DNA of 64,000 nt from Candidula unifasciata (taxonomy: Eukaryota; Mollusca; Gastropoda; Stylommatophora; Geomitridae), in assembly GCA_905116865.2 (NCBI GenBank), contig CAJHNH020003149.1, positions 17,264 through 81,263 on the forward strand. Reading direction: 5' to 3'. Positions 56,595 to 64,000 of this stretch are shown piece after piece (position 1 is the stretch's first letter; every line of letters begins with the position of its first letter). The position numbers and the translations under genes are program-made. A model generated the notes under the pieces. That model was not told the origin of the DNA and did not search any database. It saw only the letters and a list, made by a program, of their open reading frames with translations.

Positions 56595-56790
56595 TGAACA
56601 ATATAAAACATACTATAGATCATCCTGGTCTAGTGAGATAAGTACAGGAAAATGACAAGAAGATCTGACTCTTGACACTCAGAAGAAAGGCAAGACAAAC
56701 ATTTAGTCAGACTGCATTTTGGCATATTCAGTATCTCAATTCTCTGCTGACTATTAAAGATGGTGACTGAAAGCTTATGAGAGTATTACA
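56595..56790 (+). pseudogene. LINE family J 3' end (copy 6)
   Basis: Frames read LTLRRKARQTFSQTAFWHIQ then LLTIKDGD, aligning with TFKRKAKQTYNQTTTGNIII and EDGDRALMG at 33.7 kb. Confidence 0.5.
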
Positions 56791-56934
56791 TGAATTCCTT
56801 GCTCACAACCACTGACACTAAACTAATTTACTAATTTACTCTGTTATTTCATAAATTCCATACTAATCGAAGTGAGTAAGCAGCTAATACATAACAGAGG
56901 GTGAGACGTTTAAAGTAATGGCGTTATCGTGGAT

Positions 56935-56969
56935 GGGGGGGGGGGGGGGGGGGGGGGGGAAGGGGGGGG
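56935..56969. repeat. Poly-G tract (G25 then G8)
   Basis: 25 consecutive G bases, AA, then 8 more. Very strong quadruplex potential. A sequencing-length artefact is possible. Confidence 0.85.
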
Positions 56970-57058
56970 TGTCGGAGAGAAATAATGTCTTCTCACTTTA
57001 AAGAACACGTGAACAATACGGTATAATAAGTGCCTTTTTACTATTGTCTTTCCACCAG

Positions 57059-57067
57059 ATTAACCTA
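57059..57067 (+). other. Candidate 9-nt micro-exon 14
   Basis: Acceptor TTTTTACTATTGTCTTTCCACCAG trimmed to TTGTCTTTCCACCAG, exon ATTAACCTA (I-N-L), donor GTAAGTTG. The acceptor is nearly identical to that of micro-exon 7. Confidence 0.5.
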
Positions 57068-57755
57068 GTAAGTTGATTGTTGTACTATTTATGTCTATTT
57101 GATGTCGTCTTGCTTTTTGCTGATGCTGTCTGTTCAATTTCAGTGAAGCAGTGTATTTAAGAATAGAGAATTTGCTTTTACACGAAATGAGAGTTTTTTT
57201 AATGATTTTATTAAACTATCATTTTTGTTTACAATTCTTTGCTTTTGCATACCTTCTATAGCTGTATCGCTGGAGCGTCTATAGTTGTTCGATTCTTATC
57301 TGCAGTTTTATGTTTCAAGTTCATGTGTCAAAACCGTTGAGGCTAAATTCATTGCACCATGTTATATTATTTACACGAATTTGTTATTTTTTTCTTTCTT
57401 TTTTAACATTCACACTATGTATTTTCTGACAGCAATTTTTTCTAATCTCTTGTATTTGATGTGGCAAATACTGTATGTTCCAATATTTTGTTTTGTTAGT
57501 TAGAATACATAATGTGTAACAGTGCGTTACCAGATAAAGGATGCATATCCTTTTATTTAACATGATTGAGCGAATGTTTGCACGTATTAGGCTACAGTGT
57601 GCATGAGCTTTGACACTATATCTCCCAGTTTCTGTCAAATACTATTTACCTAACAAAATCATTGTGCTGCTATAGGCATTTGATTAGGAAGATTTGTTAG
57701 AATTAGTAATTAACATAAATTGGACATTAACATTTGCGGAATGAATTTGTTTGCA

Positions 57756-57757
<2 letters not shown>

Positions 57758-57831
<74 letters not shown>
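57758..57831. repeat. (TA)n microsatellite
   Basis: About 36 perfect TA units. Confidence 0.97.
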
Positions 57832-57833
<2 letters not shown>

Positions 57834-57949
57834 TTTTTTCCTCAATCAACAACACAGTTACAGCAATAAGTGCACAGATGCTTGTAATTGCAAAAAAACC
57901 ACTGGTTTACTTGTATGATCTTTAGCTTTTTTTTTTTGTCAACTGATTC

Positions 57950-58570
57950 ACTGACACAGCTTTGAGTATTCCCAGAACGCAGTTTCTACTAAGAGATGTT
58001 CGACTACGACCGGCTCTAGCTGACGTGCTATGCTGCTGACGTCACGGGGTCGGGCTAACGATGCGTAGAAACAGCTGGTTGTCCGAATGATCTCAGTTGT
58101 AAAACTGAAATCGTCACTTAGCTCTGCCTTCTCACACAACTCTGAAAGTGTCGACTTAACTCCCACTATGGCTGTCTCGTCTTTCTGGTCAGTCTGTTCG
58201 TTTTTGTTCAGTCTGTTCGATTTAGCTTTGAAGGTTGGCAGGTCCTTTATCTGCATCAGATTTCTTCCTTGTCAGATATGTGCTTTGAAAGTCTAGGATA
58301 ACACGACGTTGTGTAGTGCCGTTCGTTGCCTCATAAAGTCCCCATAATGTGACAAGAGACCCTTCGGGGCACATGTTCTTACAGAAATCAGCCCATGTCT
58401 AATTATTGACTTGCCTTGCGCAACAGCTTGAAATCCTTCGTTGTCTTACTGGCTTTATCTTTCAGGTCAATCAGGAGTTGAGACTGCGACGTGCTGCTCT
58501 TCCTGGCCTTCTGGCACACCTTGACGGCTTGCCTCTTTTTGAACAATAACCTTTAAGCCTCTTCATCCCA
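57950..58570 (-). pseudogene. Probable LINE pre-RT fragment
   Basis: The minus strand reads LFKKRQAVKVCQKARKSSTS, then KTTKDFKLLRKASQ and, shifted, FCKNMCPEGSLVTLWGLYEA; the open piece 58256-57948 reads STLSELCEKAELSDDFSFTT. Layout resembles the region between endonuclease and RT of LINEs, but no RT motif is present. Family uncertain. Confidence 0.4.
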
Positions 58571-58994
58571 CCATGGTGGCGGAGTCAATTTTTGTTCTCT
58601 GTGGGAGGTATTTCATTTTGCCGCGTCCAACTTTGCTGGTGGCATTCTGCTCTGTTTTACATACTAGAAAGTATTCCTTCTGTTTATCTGACTGCTTTTT
58701 CTTCCCTTCCCAACCAAGACAACACAAAGCAGGTAGTCGCTGTCATGGTATCAGTGTGTGCTTCATCTACATACACACAGGAGCGATTGGGGGGGGGGGG
58801 GGAGGAAAGTCAGTCACACTGTCAGTTTACTGGTGGAGCGGCTAATCTAGTGACTTGTCCGTATAGTAAGTCTAGTAGGCAGGCTTGCAGAATATGCTCA
58901 AATGTTTCTGGTTCCCTCTGACATGTACACTGTGGAGACGGTGCCGTCTTTTATGTGTGCTAAAGAATTCCCACAATACAAAAATAAACGAAAT
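58571..58994. other. No gene recognised
   Basis: Short ORFs only. Contains a G14 tract at about 58789. Confidence 0.35.
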
Positions 58995-60021
58995 GTATTT
59001 TTAAACCCTCCCCTACCCACGGCCCCTTGATTATATTGCAAGTCTCCCCTTCCCCACGACCCCTTGTTTATATGCAAGACCCACCTCCCCACGGCCCCTT
59101 GTTTATATGCAAGATCCACCTCCCCACGACCCCTTGTTTATATGCAAGACCCACCTTCCCACGACTCCTTGTTTATATGCAAGACTCCCCTCCCCACGTC
59201 TCCTTTTATATATGCATGACCCACCTCCCAACGACTCCTTGTTTATATGCAAGACCCACCTCCCCACGACTCCTTGTTTATATGCAAGACCCACCTCCCC
59301 ACGACTCCTTGTTTATATGCAAGACCCACCTCCAAACGACTCCTTGTTTATATGCAAGACCCACCTCCCCACGACTCCTTGTTTATATGCAAGACTCCCC
59401 CTCCCCACGACTCCTTGTTTATATGTAAGACCCACCTCCCCACGACCCCTTGTTTATATGCAAGACCCACCTCCCCACGACTCCTTGTTTATATGCAAGA
59501 CCCACCTCTCCAACAACTCCTTGTTTATATGCAAGACCCACCTTTCCACGGGCCCTTAAGTATATGGCAAAATCTTCATGATCACCCCTCCCCCTTCCCC
59601 CGTTCTCTAAAATAACAAAATGTGTTTAAAAAGAAAAGGACAATAAATTTAGAAACTAAGAAAACAGACAGTATTTAGATAAATGTTTTGTCGTAATCTG
59701 TTCCCAGTCTATAATTAAATGGCTGTGAAATCATAGTATTCATATTTTTAACTGTAGCTATACAAATTGTTTAAGAAAACTAACAATGTTCTTAGCTTTT
59801 CGTTTCATAAAAATGTAAAACATGATTTTATTTTTTTTATTTATCATTAAACTCAAAAAAAAAAATGATATAACGGAATATTTTAAATACATTTGAATGT
59901 ACTTTTAAAATCACTTCCGCCCCCCCCCCCCCCACACATCACCTTTTTATTCCACAAACACATGTTCAAACCTTCACGCATTCCCCTATGGGGACGCGTG
60001 CCCTTAATTTTGAGACCTCTG
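58995..60021. mobile_element. hAT-type MITE family M copy 2, minisatellite-expanded
   Basis: The right end GACGCGTGCCCTTAATTTTG then AGACCTCTG resembles the right end at 8622-8654 (GACGCGTGCCCTAGGCTGGA then GACCACTG). Both carry AATACATTTG blocks and a poly-C tract before the right end, and TATATTGCAAG motifs in the left half. The left terminus is not recognisable, so no target-site duplication can be tested. Confidence 0.55.
59025..59562 (+). repeat. 35-bp minisatellite, ~15 copies
   Basis: The unit is CCTTGTTTATATGCAAGACC followed by CACCTCCCCACGACT. Because 35 is not a multiple of three, each copy shifts frame, so all three forward frames stay open across the array (ORFs of 122-150 codons). 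These ORFs are repeat artefacts. Units differ by a few substitutions. Confidence 0.92.
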
Positions 60022-60233
60022 ACTTGAATGAAGCTTGTTTAGAAGCAAACATTGTGATCGTATTCTCTGTTAATTAATTTGATGCCACACTAGTTAAAGT
60101 CAGCTTACAGGAACCAGATGGCACAGATGAAAACATGTAAACAGTACTAGATGAATCATAATTCCGGAATTGAAATGTAAATAGTCTTACACATATTAGT
60201 TAACACGTACCATATTAATATTGCCTTCTACAG

Positions 60234-60245
60234 ACTCAGAAAAAT
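60234..60245 (+). other. Candidate 12-nt micro-exon 15
   Basis: Acceptor CATATTAATATTGCCTTCTACAG trimmed to TTGCCTTCTACAG, exon ACTCAGAAAAAT (T-Q-K-N), donor GTAAGTTG. Confidence 0.5.
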
Positions 60246-60379
60246 GTAAGTTGTTTCATGTACCTATTCCGTGTAATCACTACCTATTGTTTGTCTGCAG
60301 GTGAATGATTATATAATAGTGCATTCCTGTGTTAGTTCTAGTGACTCGTTGTTGGCGAAAAACAAGAACAGACATAGAA

Positions 60380-60585
60380 AAGTAAAGTAAAGATCCCTTT
60401 TCACGCCTTTGGCGCATCGGGCATATGGGCAGAGCGTCCCATATTTTTACAGACCATCAGCACTCTGTGGGTAATGTGGTCAGCATTACGCCTGCTGTCT
60501 TTACTTTCCCAGGACAGCCCATCCTGGTACCCATTTTAGGCTGGGTCGACCTGACTGCCTCTAAAACAAGTAGAAGTGGACGAAC
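60380..60585 (-). mobile_element. SINE family S1 copy 6
   Basis: The minus strand reads GTCGACCCAGCCTAAAATGG, GTACCAGGATGGGC, AAGTAAAGACAGCAGGCG, GCTGACCACATTACCCAC and GGTCTGTAAAAATATGGGA. Closest to the 14.96 kb copy. The tRNA head is missing. Confidence 0.75.
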
Positions 60586-61099
60586 GACTAGAACATCCCA
60601 CTGCTTACCTTACTTACAGCAGATGAGCCCAAGAAGAAGGAGATAATGGTATCTACAAAAGCCATAAAGGGTAGAAGTAACTGCCACTCAGTTTAATTTA
60701 AAGCTTCATAACCTGTTTTTGAGGTCTTGGATACAGTTTCTTTCGTGTAGAAAAATGCTCCGCATAATTCTGGATGGCTGTATTCGGCCAAAGAAGAAGA
60801 AGAATATTTGCGATAGCTATGAGGTGTACGATTTCTCCGTTGCTGTTTGTTATGGCCATGCAGGTCACGCTAGATAGAGCCACCGGATGCCATCACTGAG
60901 AGTAATAATGACCGCCACGACAACATTACCAGTATGTCAAAATGAGGCACATGTTATTCTGCAGATGCTTAATAGCGTATTCGAATAGTGCAGCATGCAA
61001 TTCAAGATATGGAATGAAAAAAAAGTGTGTCGATCCGTAAAGGTAAATTTATGGCGACCACATTTAAGGTGGCAAGCAAAACTATTCCCACGGTTTAAG
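60586..61099. other. No gene recognised
   Basis: Short GAAGAAGAAGAA run near 60793 on the plus strand. No domain seen. Confidence 0.35.
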
Positions 61100-61318
61100 A
61101 GGAACGAGTAAAGATTTCTTGGCCGTGTCAGCAATTTGCAGCTATCAGATAGGAAGGAAGTCAGGTGAATATATGCGTTGTGGCTACAAGTCTGACTGCT
61201 TTCGAACAGAGAAGGCTGATCGAGAAGTTCAAAGTCTGATGTCTCTAATTTATGTTGATTCTAAAGCTCCCCTGGCCGCTGCTGGTGTACGAGCTGAGCA
61301 TGAACGTAAGTAATGGAA
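61100..61318 (+). pseudogene. LINE family P, post-palm region (copy 4, part 1)
   Basis: Contains SCYQIGRK-like sequence, then EKADREVQSLMSLIYVDSKA and PLAAAGVRAEHE, homologous to 46590-46790 (LVSIIYVDSKAHLFAA). The GTAAGT at 61307 falls in this LINE and was not counted as a splice site. Confidence 0.6.
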
Positions 61319-61439
61319 ATGAAAATTAACATAACCATGAGAATTTGGCTTGGAGTGTCGCTGTGTCTGACCGACCTGGCTCATTGTTGTAAAAAGGCGT
61401 ATCTGGTACTTTCTTTTAAGTCGAAGTTATTTTAGCTGC

Positions 61440-61880
61440 ATACGATGTGCCACTCTCAGGCGCTAACTTGATCATTATGGCGTGAGACAAACGACCTGAC
61501 ATGTTCCTTGTACAAAGCAAAGCAAAGGCTCGATCACGTTTTGTCTGTTGTGCAGGAAAGCTTTGTGTCAGGGGTGGTACACACATTGTCAAAACAAAGT
61601 CTTGAAAGAGTTGGCAGACATTTTAGACAGAGCCAAGATGAGAGCCAATGCAAGGGCCAGCCCTTGTAACCTCCCATCCCCCTCCCTTGTTTGTTTTTTC
61701 TCCACCCTTGAGTTTCCTCACGGCTGGGCAGATTTCTTCATCCATCCCTCCTCTGAGCTGAGCATGAAGTACGAGAGTGTCTAGGAGGTAAACGGGCTCA
61801 ACCATGTGTCGACAGGGACTCCTACTGAAGATCGGTAGGCTCCCTTTATGCATGCTCCAGTGGTGGAGTTGTACATCTAA
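61440..61880 (+). pseudogene. LINE family P knuckle and 3' UTR (copy 4, part 2)
   Basis: In two frames it reads CRKALCQGWYTHCQNKVLKE then LADILDRAKMRANARASP, homologous to 36790-36920. It then jumps to the shared 3' UTR end (CGACAGGGACTCCTACTGAA, GATCGGTAGGCTCC, CATGCTCCAGTGGTGGAGTT). About 0.7 kb of the copy is deleted between these. Confidence 0.65.
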
Positions 61881-61995
61881 AGTAAGAAACATTTTAGAAG
61901 AGGGAAAACAGAGTGTATCTTATTTTTTTTTTTTATTCAGATAGCTTCATTTTTGTGGCTGATATGTGTCATGTTCATATATTTTTTTCACGCAG

Positions 61996-62004
61996 ATTCA
62001 GAAC
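61996..62004 (+). other. Candidate 9-nt micro-exon 16
   Basis: Acceptor ATATATTTTTTTCACGCAG, exon ATTCAGAAC (I-Q-N), donor GTAAGTTG. Confidence 0.5.
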
Positions 62005-63192
62005 GTAAGTTGCAAATTATACACTTTCCTTCTGATTCTTGTTCCTTGTCTGTCTGAAACTGGATGCTGTATCTATTTTTTTTCCCCCTAATCTATAAAG
62101 GAACTGTCATGTGACCTCAGATTGTTTGCTATGAGCGCAATTGATTCAGTACACGGATGTCTAAATTACTGCCTGTCTATGCCCAGCATTCATTATGTTC
62201 TTATTAATTCTTGGACAAGGTTCTCATAACATTAAAATCCCTATTATTTGCCTCTCCCTACCCCCCCCCCCCTCTCGATTTACCAGTACGTGGTTATGCA
62301 TATCACATTGTTGATGTTTCAAACAGCTATCAAAATGTCTAACTAATCGGAACGCTTTGGAATAAACATATCAAGAAAATATATACAGCCCATGAAATAA
62401 AAATAGTTTCTTTTTTATTGTTTCCCTTCCAATCAACCTTATTGGTTACGAAAATCGTGATAACATCTGATAAGCAATAAATTGGAGATTTTAGCCTATC
62501 TCTTAGTGACATTTCCCATCGTCTATTAAATTATGTTTTATATATTTTGCTGTTTATATATGTGTGACTTTTTGGTGTTGCCTTTTCATCATTTTCATTG
62601 TTTCTATCTTTCGCTCTCTGTATGTTTGAGAGAGTGTGTGTGTCGTATGGCAGTTTTGTCGCGCACCTTTACTTATGGATTATTTTCCCAAATCCCTCAG
62701 GTTCTCTGAGACAGGGATGTTTTGAATGGTGGTTCTCGTTCGTCTAGAGGCCTAACCCTCGGTTCAAACTTCCCATTCAATCTGTCTCAGGAATGAGGTG
62801 ACTCGAGCTCTGATTCCACAGGGTTACTATGAACTCTTGGGTACCTCTCGGCCAGACATCCCCATTACTAAATTTGCCCCCAGACTGGTAAACAACGTAA
62901 CACAGTCAAATATATAGACAACAGTGAATATGACAAGACATGAATACCTTTCTGACTACGACAATTGATGCACTAACACCAAACCTTTCGAAGAACAGAA
63001 AGTCTTATGAACTAAAACTTCAATGTATTCAATACTTCAATACGAGAAAGATTAAAAGTAGCACGAAGAACTAGAATGATCGTTCAAGTCTTTGAAGAAT
63101 AAAGGATAGAGAAAAAGTATTTCTACACTTTTGGAAAGCAAAAGACAGATCTCTATCATTTCCCCCCCCCCTTAATTAACCCTTTTCACTAG
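62005..63192. other. No gene; possible tRNA-like piece
   Basis: It contains poly-C at 62260-62274 and 63161-63171 and a tRNA-like block near 62735-62770 (TCGTCTAGAGG then CTCGGTTCAAACTTCC). The latter may be a SINE head but has no second copy here. Confidence 0.3.
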
Positions 63193-63207
63193 TTTGGAAA
63201 AATAAAG
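63193..63207 (+). other. Candidate 15-nt micro-exon 17 or terminal exon
   Basis: Acceptor TTAACCCTTTTCACTAG, then TTTGGAAAAATAAAG (F-G-K-I-K) and GTATAG. If not spliced, the phase-0 frame reads one more codon and stops at the TAG, so this could be the terminal exon. Weak donor. Confidence 0.25.
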
Positions 63208-63216
63208 GTATAGGAG

Positions 63217-63724
63217 ATGAAAACAAAAAAAAATGAAGGGAAAAATGCTCCAAACATTCCCAGAGTAAGTTGTTGTGGGTTCGTAGCTCCTACAAAAGCG
63301 GGTTGCGTCATGCCCCGACCCAAAACTTCTTGCCTTTCCAACGGCCAGCGATCAACAAGTTCAGAGCCCAAAAAAAATAAAACTGATCAACAAGTTAACA
63401 AACCATAAATACCTCCAGATAGGTGGATTGATTTATCCCAAAGGTTTAGAAAGCCGCTCGAAAAATTTTACAGAGAAAAATTTAGCCGAAAATTATTTCC
63501 CAAACCGGTTTCTTCGTCGTCTTTCAACGCAGGCGTGTTTAGACCAAACCAATTCCTTATCAATCACGGAAGGTGGAAACAAAAATGCATTTCGTTCGCT
63601 CACGAACGGCTCAAAGAAGGGGGTACAAAATTATAGTCCCTATTACACAGTTGGTGTGAGAATTGGTCGGTATACTGTGAACGGTCACAAAATTTATCTT
63701 AAATACGTAGAAAAAGTGTCCTAA
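63217..63724 (+). CDS. Two overlapping orphan ORFs
   Basis: 63217-63408 (63 codons) and 63428-63724 (98 codons) are in different frames. The second has non-repetitive composition (for example NKNAFRSLTNGSKKGVQNYS then YTVGVRIGRYTVNGHKIYLK). No domain recognised. Could be a decayed transposon gene, a 3' UTR chance ORF or a real small gene. Confidence 0.2.
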
Positions 63725-63779
63725 CATTAAAAATTTACACTAAAAACCAAAAGAAACAATTAAAGTGTTTATATAGTTT

Positions 63780-63935
63780 TTCCCGCTGGACCCCCACAAC
63801 AAAAAAACTATATAACACGGTCGGACCCCCCGATATCATAGTTCAATGCGTTTCGGGTGTCCAGGCTGGGGCCAGCCCCAGTGGAGGGGGTTAGCCCCTA
63901 AGGGCAGTGTGATGGGTTTGGGTTTTTAAAAGTCA
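63780..63935. other. GC-rich segment with dyads
   Basis: CTGGGGCCAGCCCCAG near 63868 is a near-perfect palindrome, followed by GGGGGTTAGCCCCTA. Base composition differs from the AT-rich surroundings. Confidence 0.4.
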
Positions 63936-64000
63936 TTTTGCTTTCACAAATGATAAGTGAGTAAAAAACATTTTGGAAAATATATATATATATTAAAATA

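Noticed and set aside
59025..59562. Regular 35-bp repeats suggestive of a CRISPR array
   Set aside because: Units are contiguous with no unique spacers, and the context is a eukaryotic MITE.
62420..62455. Degenerate look-alike of micro-exon 14 (TTCCCTTCCAATCAACCTTA)
   Set aside because: No AG at the acceptor position and a poor donor.

Overview
The window looks like a repeat-dense animal (metazoan) chromosome segment, most likely from a mollusc and probably a gastropod. There is no bacterial-style gene packing and there are no ribosome-binding sites. Sequence is dominated by non-LTR retrotransposon (LINE) carcasses on both strands, tRNA-derived SINEs, hAT-like DNA elements, one long Ty3/gypsy-type retrotransposon, and long (TA)n, (CTT)n and (GAA)n microsatellites. 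The mollusc call is an inference from the style of the LINE and SINE families; no conserved housekeeping gene is present to confirm it.

Layout. 0-7.8 kb: five LINE remnants, one of them (3.4-6.5 kb) split by an unidentified ~0.9 kb insertion. 8-10.6 kb: a hAT MITE, a (TTAG)n tract, a SINE and poly-C tracts. 11-14.5 kb: a LINE with reverse transcriptase and RNase H, nested inside an antisense LINE and bounded by an 11-bp target-site duplication. 14.9-22 kb: SINEs, a hAT-like element with 8-bp duplications that contains two LINE fragments, TA arrays and a fold-back hairpin. 22.7-29.2 kb: a 0.6 kb (CTT)n tract and an oppositely oriented 0.65 kb (GAA)n tract. 29-38 kb: LINE tails and SINEs. 38-47.2 kb: a LINE reverse-transcriptase gene interrupted by a 7.4 kb LTR retrotransposon with an intact 1,458-codon gag-pol frame in the unusual order protease, integrase, reverse transcriptase, RNase H. 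47-64 kb: more LINE and SINE copies, a second hAT-like terminus, a MITE with an expanded 35-bp minisatellite, and an orphan ORF at the right end.

The possible host gene. Between the mobile elements, and only on the + strand, lies a series of very short segments of 9, 12 or 15 nt. Each is preceded by a pyrimidine-rich tract ending in AG and followed by GTAAGT-type sequence, and every one is a multiple of three and open in phase 0. They occur at about 2.56, 9.80, 16.08, 19.96, 22.46, 23.34, 26.37, 28.31, 30.73, 32.67, 35.10, 48.92, 51.55, 57.06, 60.23, 62.00 and 63.19 kb. Lengths largely alternate 12, 9, 12, 9. I read this as part of a micro-exon gene whose introns have been inflated by transposons; the organisation resembles the schistosome MEG genes. 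Constitutive first and last exons are not identified, and RNA evidence would be decisive.

Almost every long ORF here belongs to a mobile element or is translated simple repeat. Only the gypsy polyprotein appears potentially functional.
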